A DNA stretch of 62,301 nt from Lachnospiraceae bacterium (GCA_016293925.1 JAEDCX010000004.1:1-62301), one strand, 5' to 3'; numbered from the stretch's first letter, positions 7,302 to 16,507 are shown. The notes: generated by a model from the letters alone, not told the origin. Translations and numbers: made by a program.

Positions 7302-9038
7302 CTATCGATTCATGACCATTTCAAGATGTTCTTTGGCATTCCGTATGCTGTCCGCCTCTGACTCCGTCATTTTCTCCGGCTTTACTTTTTTCACTGTTTT
7401 CTGAAGATTGGCAATGGCATCTTTCCATCTCGTTTTCTGCTCCCCGGACAGTTCCTTTTTATGGGTGGACAGATAGTTCTGGGCTTCGAAAAGAAGACTC
7501 TGGGCATCCTGGTACAGATCCATATTGGTAATCCGCTCTTCGTCCGCATATTCATTGATCCGGGCATCCCTGATGGCCTGTTCAATCTCCTCCTCGGTCA
7601 GATTGGAACTGGCCGTAATCACGATGCTCTGCTCCTTGCCGGTTGCAAGATCCCGTGCCGATACCTTCACAATACCGTTCACATCAATATCAAACGTCAC
7701 TTCGATCTGTGGCACTCCCCGCATTGCTTTCTTGATGCCGGTCAGCCGGAAATTACCGATCAGCTTATTCTCTCTTGCAAGCTTCCTCTCTCCCTGCAGA
7801 ACCTTGATATCCACCGAGGTCTGGAAATTGGCGGCTGTGGTGAAAATCTGGCTGTGACGTGTCGGAATCGTGGAGTTCCGCTCGATCAGCCTGGTAGCAA
7901 CCCCGCCCACGGTCTCAATGGCAAGGGACAAGGGCGTCACATCCATCAGAAGCAGTTCATTGAGAGATGCATCCCCTGACAGTTTCCCCCCCTGTGCCGC
8001 AGCTCCCAGCGCCACACATTCATCCGGATTGATCCCCCGGTCCGGCTCCCGATCGGTCAGCTGACGTACCTTGTCCGCAACAGCCGGAATCCGGGTGGAT
8101 CCGCCCACCAGCAAAACCCGGTTCAGATCCCGCATGGTAATGCCTGCATCCCGCATCGCTTCCTGCACCGGAATGGCTGTTTTGTCCACCAGATCAGACG
8201 TCAGACGATTAAACTGTGTTCTTGTCAGCGTAATATCCATATGCAGCGGTCCGTTCTTGGTGTTGGCAAGAAACGGCAGATTCACATTTACCTCCGTCAT
8301 GGAAGACAGTGATTTCTTCGCTTTCTCCGCCTCTTCCCGAACCCGTTGCATGGCAACCGAATCTCTGGTAATATCCACCTTTGTCTGGGAATAGAATTCC
8401 TTCGTCAGATAATTCGTCACCCGTTCGTCGAAATCATCCCCACCCAGATGATTGTTGCCGCAGGTAGCCAATACCTGTATCACACCCTCTTCGATCCGTA
8501 TGACGGACACATCAAACGTACCGCCTCCGAGATCATACACGAGAATCGTCTGGGACTGCCCGTTATCCAGTCCGTAGGCCAGTGCCGCCGCCGTTGGTTC
8601 GTTGATGATACGCTGTACCTGCAATCCTGCAATCCGTCCCGCATCCTTGGTTGCCTGTCTCTGCTCATTATTGAAATAGGCCGGTACCGTAATCACTGCC
8701 TCCGTGACCGGCTCTCCCAGATAACTCTCCGCATCCTTTTTCAGTTTCAGCAGAATCTGTGCCGAAATATCCTCCGGTGTATACTGTTTATGATCTATCT
8801 TGATTTTCTGATCCGTTCCCATCTTCCGTTTGATGGAGAAAATCGTTCTGGAGGCATTGGTAACCGACTGACGCTTCGCCGTATCCCCCACCAGTTTCTC
8901 CCCGTTCTTCGTAAACGCAACAACGGAAGGTGTCGTTCTGGCACCTTCCGCATTGGGAATCACTACAGGTGTGCCGCCCTCCAGGACAGCCACACAACTG
9001 TTTGTCGTGCCCAGATCAATGCCAATTATCTTACCCAT
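7302..9038 (-). CDS. Hsp70/DnaK-family chaperone, tail-less paralogue
   Basis: An ATP-dependent Hsp70 of 578 residues. All nucleotide-binding motifs are present: GIDLGTTNSCVAV at residues 5-17, the phosphate loop DLGGGTFDVSVI, and LVGGSTRIPAV. The interdomain linker LLLMDVTPLSL and a full beta substrate-binding domain (KVSARDLATGKEQS) follow, and a helical lid ends abruptly at HLEMVMNR. The disordered C-terminal tail ending in an EEVD-like motif, which brings usual DnaK to 610-640 residues, is absent. No grpE, dnaJ or hrcA is adjacent and no CIRCE precedes it, so this is probably a second, specialised Hsp70. It is first in an operon with a small unknown gene, ridA and aroK. Confidence 0.92.
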   Translation of the reverse strand: MGKIIGIDLGTTNSCVAVLEGGTPVVIPNAEGARTTPSVVAFTKNGEKLVGDTAKRQSVTNASRTIFSIKRKMGTDQKIKIDHKQYTPEDISAQILLKLKKDAESYLGEPVTEAVITVPAYFNNEQRQATKDAGRIAGLQVQRIINEPTAAALAYGLDNGQSQTILVYDLGGGTFDVSVIRIEEGVIQVLATCGNNHLGGDDFDERVTNYLTKEFYSQTKVDITRDSVAMQRVREEAEKAKKSLSSMTEVNVNLPFLANTKNGPLHMDITLTRTQFNRLTSDLVDKTAIPVQEAMRDAGITMRDLNRVLLVGGSTRIPAVADKVRQLTDREPDRGINPDECVALGAAAQGGKLSGDASLNELLLMDVTPLSLAIETVGGVATRLIERNSTIPTRHSQIFTTAANFQTSVDIKVLQGERKLARENKLIGNFRLTGIKKAMRGVPQIEVTFDIDVNGIVKVSARDLATGKEQSIVITASSNLTEEEIEQAIRDARINEYADEERITNMDLYQDAQSLLFEAQNYLSTHKKELSGEQKTRWKDAIANLQKTVKKVKPEKMTESEADSIRNAKEHLEMVMNR

Positions 9039-9076
9039 CTCGAAAACCTCTTTTCCGTAAAAATCTCACTACAAAC

Positions 9077-9085
9077 ATTGTATCA
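9077..9085 (-). promoter_or_regulatory. possible extended -10 promoter of the dnaK paralogue
   Basis: Minus-strand TGATACAAT contains TACAAT with an upstream TG, about 40 bp before the dnaK-like start. No good -35 box is visible at 16-18 bp, so this would depend on the extended -10. Confidence 0.35.
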
Positions 9086-9173
9086 TTCCGTTTTCGAAAG
9101 TACATTAATTCGCCATAAAATCTGAGCACACTTTATTAAAAAAATATAAATTGGCGTAAATCTCCGTCACCAG

Positions 9174-11576
9174 CTATTTGCCAAGTTCGAACATCTCAGT
9201 CTCATAGACATTTCCGTACACATCACGAATCGTGTACATGGTAATCAGGTAACACTCATCTCCGTTCACATAATTGTAATCCAATACGGTATCCGAGTAG
9301 GAAACCGGCTGTCCATACGCGTAATACTCCATGTCACCGGTCTCAATGTTAATCTCCCCGAAAGCAAGATCTATCCTATCGCTCGCTTCAAAATTCATAT
9401 AGGTGTCCCCGCTGAGACTCTCCATGGTCTCGAAATCCACCGGAACATACCCCAGAAGCGTACCCACCGGATAGTCCTCGTCAAAGTAAATCAGCAGCAG
9501 TGCATCCTGATCATTGACATACCCCAGTGCACATCCGGTCTGTGACCATGCCCCGGTGTTCGGATCCGTATATTCATCCAGACAGTAGTATGCACAAGGC
9601 ACATTGTTGATATACTCCCAGCATTCCGGAGGCGCTATCAGAATATTGCCGTATGAATCTGTCCGCTCGTAATAATCCTCTCCCAGCAGAAGCCCTTCCG
9701 TGTCGGTGGTCATCAGAATCATGGTGACCGTCACATCCGTTACGATATCCCAGAAATCATCGGACATCTCAATCACTTCACGCCCATCCACAAATGTCGT
9801 TTCCAGCACATAGTTTCCGGCCTGTGTCCCTTCTTCCACATACTCTTCCACCACGTCACTGTCATACCAGGATCCGGCATAATCATCCACATAACTGTCA
9901 CCCTGATACCCATAATACAGGCTGACAAAGGTATCATAGAACCCAAGCACCTGATCACTGTACCCCAGTTCCACCATGGATTCCCGGCCATAACTGTACT
10001 GATCAATCAGTTCAAAAGGAGAATATGCCGCAATCCCGTGCCCATACAGGTAATCGCTCTCCGTATATGCAACCGCGTTCACCACTGCATTCATGACTGC
10101 GGTGGAATAATCGGTATGATAACTGGTAACCAGTGTGATCAGATCTACCGAATCCGAAGCTTCATACCGACCACAATTATTCCGCGCCTTATAATACTCC
10201 GCATAGTTGCCTCTTTTCAGCTGTCCGGTCAGATCCTCCAGATAGGTTTCATATGCACGATAGACCGCATCCACACGGTCCAGATCGATCATGGACATGG
10301 ATCCCACGGAATTGTTTGCCTTCAGAGAAGCCATATAATCCGTGATAATCTGTTCTCCGTATGCAATACTGGTCACAGAATCATCGTCGATGGTATTCAG
10401 CCAGTTGGTGTAGAACATACCGACGCCATCCACCAGGCTCTCTGCCGCAAGCATGTAATCGGCAGACGGTTTCAGGGCAAGTGCAACCTCCAGTGTACAC
10501 ATATCACACGCGTCGAAAAGAACACTTTCAAAATGAACGCCTGCATCGACCAGCGCATTTCCCAGTTCATAATCTACCAATGTCCCCTGGAAAAGATCAT
10601 CCTGTCCATAGCCGATGGGAACTCCTCCGCCATGATCCCACAGAACCAGAACATATTTCTCTGCCGGATACTGACCTGCTGCAAACCGGATGAAATCCGT
10701 CAACGTCTCCGGCTCAACCATGCTGACTCTCCCCAGATTCTCCAGTTCAACTAGGTTTCCATTCTCCATGCAGAACCTCTGGCAGGTATTCCCTTTGACA
10801 ATATCGTTATGCCACTGTGTACAGCCACCGGTCTGGATAACAATATTGGTATGCTCCAGATCTGCCTCCATCATTTCCTTGAAGTCTTCCGTTGCACACC
10901 CCCCGTTTGCCTCCAGATTCGAACCGATGACATACATCATAACGGTTGTCTTTTTCTTATCCTCTCCCGGTACGGGATTCGTTGTACCGTTTGTCCCGGG
11001 ATTGATATCCGGATCATTCCCCGGATCTGCCGGATCTGTCTGATGGCTCGGATTCCCCTGCGTCTGAACCGGATTACCTGTCGCCTTGTCCCGCTGACTG
11101 TTTTTGTTGTTCACACGGATCAGAATCGCCACCAGAACCCCGATGGCGACTGCCAGTACTGCAATCACCACCACCGGAACTACCGGGTATCTTTTCTTCG
11201 GTTTCTCCGGTGGAATACTTCCGCCAATGCTGCTCCCCGACTGGAGCGCATTGTTCTGCATAGAGGAGTAATGCACCCGCGGCTGCATCTGTGGCTGTGT
11301 ATAATTCGTATGTACCTGGGGCATAGACGCTGCCACGGGCGGTACCGGTGTCTGCGGTGCGGTCACGGGCGGTACGGGTGCCACGGGTGTCATCGGCGGT
11401 ACCGGCTGTTCCGGCATACCGGATACCCTTGCGCCACAGTACGTACAGAACCGCATGCCTTCCTGCACCTCCCGGTTACATTGGGGACATACGTGCCTCA
11501 CCACCTGCTTCGCACCGCAGTTGGTACAAAACTTCATTCCGTCAGGAATCTCCTGATTACATTGTGAACATATCAT
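9174..11576 (-). CDS. Zinc-ribbon, membrane-anchored clostripain-like cysteine protease
   Basis: An 800-residue protein joining two zinc ribbons (C3-C6-C17-C20 and C30-C33-C44-C47), a Pro/Gln-rich linker (about 55-125), one membrane helix (about 131-153), a low-complexity Asn/Pro/Thr stalk and a peptidase C11 (clostripain) domain. Catalytic His315 is in WDHGGG and Cys357 in LFDACDMC, with MYVIGSNLEANGG marking the domain start. C11 enzymes cleave after Arg or Lys. The topology predicts ribbons inside and protease outside. The ATG at 11576 overlaps the VanZ stop (ATGA), so the two genes are co-translated. The substrate is unknown. Confidence 0.88.
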   Translation of the reverse strand: MICSQCNQEIPDGMKFCTNCGAKQVVRHVCPQCNREVQEGMRFCTYCGARVSGMPEQPVPPMTPVAPVPPVTAPQTPVPPVAASMPQVHTNYTQPQMQPRVHYSSMQNNALQSGSSIGGSIPPEKPKKRYPVVPVVVIAVLAVAIGVLVAILIRVNNKNSQRDKATGNPVQTQGNPSHQTDPADPGNDPDINPGTNGTTNPVPGEDKKKTTVMMYVIGSNLEANGGCATEDFKEMMEADLEHTNIVIQTGGCTQWHNDIVKGNTCQRFCMENGNLVELENLGRVSMVEPETLTDFIRFAAGQYPAEKYVLVLWDHGGGVPIGYGQDDLFQGTLVDYELGNALVDAGVHFESVLFDACDMCTLEVALALKPSADYMLAAESLVDGVGMFYTNWLNTIDDDSVTSIAYGEQIITDYMASLKANNSVGSMSMIDLDRVDAVYRAYETYLEDLTGQLKRGNYAEYYKARNNCGRYEASDSVDLITLVTSYHTDYSTAVMNAVVNAVAYTESDYLYGHGIAAYSPFELIDQYSYGRESMVELGYSDQVLGFYDTFVSLYYGYQGDSYVDDYAGSWYDSDVVEEYVEEGTQAGNYVLETTFVDGREVIEMSDDFWDIVTDVTVTMILMTTDTEGLLLGEDYYERTDSYGNILIAPPECWEYINNVPCAYYCLDEYTDPNTGAWSQTGCALGYVNDQDALLLIYFDEDYPVGTLLGYVPVDFETMESLSGDTYMNFEASDRIDLAFGEINIETGDMEYYAYGQPVSYSDTVLDYNYVNGDECYLITMYTIRDVYGNVYETEMFELGK

Positions 11577-12058
11577 CTTTTCTCCTCTCTGCCGGCACTC
11601 CGGCCCCATCGTTTTCTGCACAGTTTTCCAATCATCCGGATGAGATGCACCAGCAGTACCCCTGCCGCACCACCACATATGTCAATCCATATATCCGTTG
11701 TCTGGGAACTTCTTCCCGGCACGAACAGCTGGATTGTCTCATCCAGAAATGGAACCAGGACCTCTGTGAGTGCTATGCGAAACCACTTCTTCTCACCAGT
11801 AAAATCCCATCTGCCGATTGCAACAGACAGAAGGATTCCCAACAACATATACTCGGCAAAATGAGCCGATTTGCGAAGAAAATGCTCCGTAAGAGCTGCG
11901 TTCGGCCACCCCACCTTATCCAGAATATTACCGATCACACCCAGCGCGTATGTGCTCTCCTCACCGGACAAATCCGCCGGCATCATGGATTGTACGAATA
12001 TTCCCAGAATGACCGCCCCTGTCAGAGCGGTCCATAGTATCTTAGATCTGCTTCTCAT
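11573..12058 (-). CDS. VanZ family membrane protein
   Basis: A 161-residue membrane protein with the VanZ pattern: an N-terminal helix (ILWTALTGAVILGIFVQSM), then the conserved RKSAHFAEYMLLG near residue 62, and LDETIQLFVPGRSSQTTDIWID, followed by a last membrane helix and a basic tail (RKRWGRSAGREEKR). VanZ gives low-level teicoplanin resistance in enterococci, but most homologues have no proven role and may act at the envelope. Start ATG 12058; the stop overlaps the protease gene. The promoter at 12098-12126 drives both. Confidence 0.85.
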   Translation of the reverse strand: MRSRSKILWTALTGAVILGIFVQSMMPADLSGEESTYALGVIGNILDKVGWPNAALTEHFLRKSAHFAEYMLLGILLSVAIGRWDFTGEKKWFRIALTEVLVPFLDETIQLFVPGRSSQTTDIWIDICGGAAGVLLVHLIRMIGKLCRKRWGRSAGREEKR

Positions 12059-12097
12059 TGTGCTAACGTCTTTCCGACATCCTTCATGTCGCTTTGT

Positions 12098-12126
12098 ATT
12101 ATACACCAATCGGCAGCGATACACAA
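12098..12126 (-). promoter_or_regulatory. sigma-A promoter of vanZ-protease operon
   Basis: Minus-strand TTGTGT (12121-12126), a 17-bp spacer and TATAAT (12098-12103). Just downstream, CGACAT and ATGTCG form a perfect 6-bp inverted repeat with a 5-nt gap (12076-12092), which could be an operator or a leader hairpin. Confidence 0.65.
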
Positions 12127-12207
12127 GAAGCGCCATCATATACAACAGAATGACTTTTTATTCGCAGAGATGACTCCATACACGCAATCCTGACAACCGC
12201 TCCCCGA

Positions 12208-13254
12208 TTATGACTCCGTATATTCTATGACAACGGCATGGGCAATTCCCGGAACCGTCTGTCCCTCATTGAAGCTGACCTTGCTGAGCAGGGCTCCCGT
12301 CGGTACAAACAGAATCCTTTTCCACTCACCGCTTTCTATTTTCCGGAGCAGGTACGCCGCGCAGGTCGCTGCCGCACAGCCGCAGCCGGAACCGCCGGCC
12401 TGGGTATCCTGTTCGTTGCTGTCGTAGATGGTCATACCGCAGTCCATATGCACATTTCTGATATTGTACCCTTTCTCATCCATCAGATCAAAAAGAGCAG
12501 TCTGCCCGACGCTGCCCAGATCCCCTGTCACAATTTTGTCATAATCCTCCGGTCGTCTATGAAAGTCATTCAGATGAGCCGCTATCGTGTCCGCAGCCGC
12601 CGGGGCCATGCAGCAACCCATGTTCATGCTGTCCTTGATTCCGTAATCCACAATCTTTCCCGTAGTGATTCCCGCAATTCTGCAATGATACAGCCGCGAA
12701 TCCGGTTCCGAAGGCTGCTGACATTTCTTACCGGACAACAGGAATGCACCGCTGCCCGTTACCGTCCAGGTGGCGCACAGCGGACGCTGGCTTCCATAGT
12801 CCAGAGGATACCGGAATTCTTTCTCTGCACTGGCAAAATGGCTGGACGTGACCGCAATCACCCGATCTGCCATTCCTGCCTCGATCACCGCGGACGCAAG
12901 CTGCATCCCTTCTCCGCTGGTGGAGCATGCCCCATAGATACCGAACAGGGGAATCTCAAACCCCGCAACCGCACCGGAGGAGGCAATGGATTGTGCCAGC
13001 AGATCTCCTGCGAAAACGTACCGGATCTGTTCCGTTCCCATATTCATCTTATCCAGGACAAGTTCCACAGCCTTCTGCACAAATTTGCTTTCTGCCTTCT
13101 CCCAGGTATCTCCTCCCAACAGATCATCCTTGGCAATAAAATCAAAGAATTCCCGGAGGGGACCTTCGCCTTCCTTGGTTCCGACGGCAGATGCTGCCGC
13201 CTGAATGTATATCATGTTCTCATACTCATAGCTTTGTTTTCCGCGCTGCGCCAT
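12208..13254 (-). CDS. spoVAD: Stage V sporulation protein AD (SpoVAD)
   Basis: A 348-residue thiolase-fold protein (MIYIQAAASAVGTKEGEGP) with the family phrases YVFAGDLLAQSIASSGAV, IPLFGIYGACSTSGEGM near residue 133, and DLGSVGQTALFDLM, and a C-terminus with GGSGCGCAA. SpoVAD binds dipicolinic acid on the inner-membrane side during spore formation. The start has a perfect AGGAGG 5 nt upstream and a sigma-G-like promoter. It lies alone between the VanZ gene and a divergent amidase; its usual partners spoVAC and spoVAE are not adjacent (spoVAE is at 5.6-5.9 kb). Confidence 0.93.
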   Translation of the reverse strand: MAQRGKQSYEYENMIYIQAAASAVGTKEGEGPLREFFDFIAKDDLLGGDTWEKAESKFVQKAVELVLDKMNMGTEQIRYVFAGDLLAQSIASSGAVAGFEIPLFGIYGACSTSGEGMQLASAVIEAGMADRVIAVTSSHFASAEKEFRYPLDYGSQRPLCATWTVTGSGAFLLSGKKCQQPSEPDSRLYHCRIAGITTGKIVDYGIKDSMNMGCCMAPAAADTIAAHLNDFHRRPEDYDKIVTGDLGSVGQTALFDLMDEKGYNIRNVHMDCGMTIYDSNEQDTQAGGSGCGCAAATCAAYLLRKIESGEWKRILFVPTGALLSKVSFNEGQTVPGIAHAVVIEYTES

Positions 13255-13277
13255 AGTGTCCTCCTGCTTTTTCTATC

Positions 13278-13307
13278 TATTGTGCGTCTTTGACGGCAGA
13301 TTATACA
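13278..13307 (-). promoter_or_regulatory. sigma-G-like (forespore) promoter of spoVAD
   Basis: Minus-strand TGTATA (13302-13307), 17 bp, then CACAATA (13278-13284), about 24 bp before the spoVAD start. This resembles the sigma-G/sigma-F pattern TGnATA then CATnnTA known from Bacillus, and fits a forespore gene. Confidence 0.5.
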
Positions 13308-13387
13308 TGTCCCTATCGAATGATTCCGCGATGCACCTTTTCCGACGGACTGCATAGGATAACATCAAACAACTTTTTGGAGCTACT

Positions 13388-13933
13388 ATGGCAGAAACAA
13401 TTGTAATCGATGCCGGTCACGGCGGAACCGATCCCGGTGCAGTCTATAACGGTCGAATTGAAAAAGATGACAATCTGAATCTCGCCCTTGCTGTGGGGAA
13501 TATTCTGCGGGAATATGGCTATAATGTTGTTTTCACCAGAACGGACGACATATATGAGACCCCTTACCGCAAGGCGCAGGAGGGAAACGAGGCAAACGCC
13601 GATTATTTCGTATCTATCCACCGCAACTCCTCCCTCTACCCCAATCAGTATAACGGCGCGGAAACTCTCGTCTACAACCAATATGGTCCGGCAGCCGAAA
13701 TGGCAGAAAACATCAATCGGCAGCTGGCAAACGTAGGCTTCAAGGATCTTGGCATTGAAGAACGTAAGAATCTCATTGTCCTCAACCGGACCAGAATGCC
13801 GGCACTTCTCGTGGAAGCCGGATTTCTGAATTCCGATGTGGATAATACGTTATTCGATGAACGATTTGAAGAAATCGCTTATGCCATTGCCAACGGAATT
13901 GATCAGACTCTCTCCGCAGGAAGGACACCCTGA
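13388..13933 (+). CDS. N-acetylmuramoyl-L-alanine amidase (Amidase_3), no signal peptide
   Basis: A 181-residue zinc amidase that cuts the bond between MurNAc and L-Ala of peptidoglycan. The zinc ligands expected for Amidase_3 are visible: His11 in IDAGHGG, Glu25, and His78 in VSIHRNS; the catalytic Glu143 is in LLVEAGFLNS. The protein is only the catalytic domain and has no signal peptide, membrane anchor or wall-binding repeat, unlike CwlD or secreted autolysins. GGAG lies 5 nt before the start. Divergent to spoVAD, so a role in spore cortex or wall recycling is possible but not shown. Confidence 0.88.
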   Translation: MAETIVIDAGHGGTDPGAVYNGRIEKDDNLNLALAVGNILREYGYNVVFTRTDDIYETPYRKAQEGNEANADYFVSIHRNSSLYPNQYNGAETLVYNQYGPAAEMAENINRQLANVGFKDLGIEERKNLIVLNRTRMPALLVEAGFLNSDVDNTLFDERFEEIAYAIANGIDQTLSAGRTP

Positions 13934-13958
13934 GCCTCCTGTTGTCCCGGCGGACTGC

Positions 13959-13998
13959 AAAAGAAAGAAGACCGATGTCTATCCGTCTTCTTTCTTTT
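13959..13998. terminator. bidirectional terminator between amidase and sfp
   Basis: A perfect 14-bp stem (AAAAGAAAGAAGAC at 13959-13972 with its complement at 13985-13998) and a 12-nt loop, rich in A on one side and T on the other, so it can work on both strands. It overlaps the last codons of the phosphopantetheinyl transferase gene. Confidence 0.85.
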
Positions 13999-14686
13999 CC
14001 ATGTACCATTCTACTCTGTTGTCTCCGGCCGCATAACACAGGGCTGCCGAATAGCCTGCAAAATCCTTTTCTTCGTAGGTCACGTCCTTCTGCCGCAGGG
14101 TAGAGAAGGATGTCATGTTCTGGGTCATGCCAAGCCCCGTATATTTGATATATGCTTCTTTCCGGCACCAGATCCGATAGAATGCAGCCAGACGATCCCG
14201 CTCATCCGTCTGACGATTCACATATGAACGCTCGTCCTCACAATAGTATCTGTTCAGAATCTTCTCCCGCATTCCCCGATGCTCCTGAATATCTATTCCC
14301 ACCGGAACCTCACCGATAGCGCAGGCCACATACTCTCCGGAATGGGACAGATTACAATGTATGTCCGGATAATCTTTCAGATACGGTTTGCCCCGGAACA
14401 CCGGCATTCCGGGTGTCCGGGCAGGCTCCCCATGATCTCGCATCTCCCGCTCCGCCTTCCTATCCTCTGCTACATAGCCGAATCGGACCGGCGGCTCATG
14501 ACATCCTGTCCAATCCTCCAATGCCTCCTGTAATACCAGAGAAGCCCCGAGACGTCTTACTCTGTCTTCCATGGAAACACATGCCGTCACCTGCCTTTTT
14601 CGTTCCGGTGACAGTTTTTCCATGGAGGCTTCATACACGTCCGGGGACTTCCAATGGATGATATTCTTCACATAAACTCTGATCAT
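13979..14686 (-). CDS. 4'-phosphopantetheinyl transferase, Sfp type
   Basis: A 235-residue enzyme that loads the phosphopantetheine arm of CoA onto carrier proteins. Diagnostic pieces: NLSHSGEYVACAIG near residue 112, the Mg-binding VGIDIQ near 129-134, and WCRKEAYIKYTGLGM near 173, as in Sfp-type (two half-domain) enzymes. Its start overlaps the aspS stop by 4 bp (ATGA), making it the last gene of hisS-aspS-sfp. No polyketide or peptide synthetase is nearby, so it may serve fatty-acid carrier protein or a locus elsewhere. Confidence 0.88.
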   Translation of the reverse strand: MIRVYVKNIIHWKSPDVYEASMEKLSPERKRQVTACVSMEDRVRRLGASLVLQEALEDWTGCHEPPVRFGYVAEDRKAEREMRDHGEPARTPGMPVFRGKPYLKDYPDIHCNLSHSGEYVACAIGEVPVGIDIQEHRGMREKILNRYYCEDERSYVNRQTDERDRLAAFYRIWCRKEAYIKYTGLGMTQNMTSFSTLRQKDVTYEEKDFAGYSAALCYAAGDNRVEWYMEKKEDG

Positions 14687-16485
14687 TCTTCTGTTTTTTC
14701 TTCCGGCATCACGGCGCGGATATTGATCTCCACCAACTGCTTCTCGTCTACGGTATGCGGAACATCCGTCATCAAACAGGATGCGTCTTTGACTTTCGGG
14801 AACGCAATGACATCCCGGATGGAATCTGCACCCGCCATGAGCATCAGCATTCTGTCAAATCCGAATGCGAGACCTGCATGGGGCGGAACCCCGTATTTGA
14901 ACGCATCCAGGAGGAATCCGAAACGATCATATGCCTCCTCGGGCGTGAATCCAAGAACCTCGAACATCTTCTCCTGAACATCATGCTGATGAATACGCAC
15001 ACTGCCGCCGCCAAGTTCGATTCCGTTCAAAACGATATCGTATGCCTTGGCTCTGACACGTCCCGGATCGGTATCGATATAGGGAAGATCCTCCTCCATC
15101 GGCATGGTAAACGGATGATGCATTGCCACGAAACGACCCTCTTCGTCACTGTACTCTAACAACGGGAACTCGGTTACCCACAGGAAATGGAACTGATTCT
15201 TATCCAGGATCCCCTGCTGTCTTGCAAGTTCCAGACGGAGTGCTCCCAGAACGGCATATACCGTTTTGTTACGGTCGGCCGCAAACAGAAGCAGATCCCC
15301 CGGCTTACCGTCCATCGCTGCAACAATTGCATCCAGTTCCTCTTCCGTCATGAATTTGGCAAAAGAGCATTTTCTGGTGCCATCGTTTGCAATCGCAATG
15401 TATGCAAGCCCTTTGGCACCGTAGCCTTTGGCAAACTCTACCAGCGCATCAATCTTCTTCCGGGGCATCTCACCCTCGCCCGTTGCATTGATACCGCGAA
15501 CGGAACCGCCATTTCTGATCGCATCCGCAAAAACCCCAAACCCGCAATCCTTTACCAGTTCAGAGATATTCTGTAATTCCATACCGAATCTGGTATCCGG
15601 CTTGTCGGAACCGTAGCGATCCATTGCTTCCTGCCATGTCATACGCGGAATCGGAAGCGGAATGTCAATGCCGATGGCATCCTGAAATACTTCTTTCAGA
15701 AGTCTCTCGTTCACATCCAGAACATCCTCTACATCCACAAAGGATAACTCCATATCTACCTGCGTGAACTCCGGCTGTCTGTCTGCACGGAGGTCCTCAT
15801 CACGGAAGCATTTCACAATCTGGAAATATCTGTCATAGCCGGAACACATCAGCAGCTGCTTGAACAACTGAGGGGACTGGGGAAGCGCATAGAACTTGCC
15901 CGGATGAATACGGCTGGGTACCAGGTACTCACGCGCCCCTTCCGGTGTGGACTTGGCGAGCATCGGCGTCTCAATCTCCAGAAATCCTTCTCTGGTCATG
16001 AACTCACGGATCTTACAGGCCACACGGCTGCGCAACATCAGATTCCGCTGCAGATCCGGACGTCTTAAGTCCAAATAGCGGTATTTCAATCTCAATTCTT
16101 CTTTGGTCTTGGAATCCTCTTCAATCGGGAACGGAGGAGTCTCTGCCTCCGAGAGAATACGGATCTCTTTTGCACGAATCTCAATCTCTCCTGTCGCCAG
16201 ATTCTCATTGACCCCGCCTGCACGGCGTTCCACAACGCCGGTAACAGCAACAACAAACTCACTGCGGAGTCTGGCTGCTTTCTCAAATCCGTCCGCGTCT
16301 ATATCCGTTCCTTCGAAAATAATCTGCAGAATACCGCTTCTGTCCCGCAGATCGACGAAGATAATTCCTCCTTTATTCCTGCTCTTCTGAACCCAGCCCA
16401 TGACCGTGACGGTCTTGCCCACATCTGCTGCGTTCAGTTCTGCACAACGATTGGTACGCTTCATACCCTGCATTGATTCTGCCAT
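14683..16485 (-). CDS. aspS: Aspartyl-tRNA synthetase
   Basis: Class II synthetase of 600 residues, the bacterial length. An N-terminal OB fold (TVMGWVQKSRNKGGIIFVDLRDR) binds the anticodon; motif 2 (FRDEDLRADRQPEFTQVD) sits near residue 218, a GAD insertion domain follows (about 300-420), and motif 3 is AGLAFGFDRMLMLMAG near 545. It lies 22 bp downstream of hisS. The two are paired in many Clostridia. Confidence 0.97.
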   Translation of the reverse strand: MAESMQGMKRTNRCAELNAADVGKTVTVMGWVQKSRNKGGIIFVDLRDRSGILQIIFEGTDIDADGFEKAARLRSEFVVAVTGVVERRAGGVNENLATGEIEIRAKEIRILSEAETPPFPIEEDSKTKEELRLKYRYLDLRRPDLQRNLMLRSRVACKIREFMTREGFLEIETPMLAKSTPEGAREYLVPSRIHPGKFYALPQSPQLFKQLLMCSGYDRYFQIVKCFRDEDLRADRQPEFTQVDMELSFVDVEDVLDVNERLLKEVFQDAIGIDIPLPIPRMTWQEAMDRYGSDKPDTRFGMELQNISELVKDCGFGVFADAIRNGGSVRGINATGEGEMPRKKIDALVEFAKGYGAKGLAYIAIANDGTRKCSFAKFMTEEELDAIVAAMDGKPGDLLLFAADRNKTVYAVLGALRLELARQQGILDKNQFHFLWVTEFPLLEYSDEEGRFVAMHHPFTMPMEEDLPYIDTDPGRVRAKAYDIVLNGIELGGGSVRIHQHDVQEKMFEVLGFTPEEAYDRFGFLLDAFKYGVPPHAGLAFGFDRMLMLMAGADSIRDVIAFPKVKDASCLMTDVPHTVDEKQLVEINIRAVMPEEKTEE

Positions 16486-16507
16486 GCTGTCATCCTCCCC
16501 ATCTGCC

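Noticed and set aside
12238..13293. A 351-codon plus-strand open frame opposite spoVAD
   Set aside because: Antisense of spoVAD with low-complexity basic product; no promoter or ribosome site.
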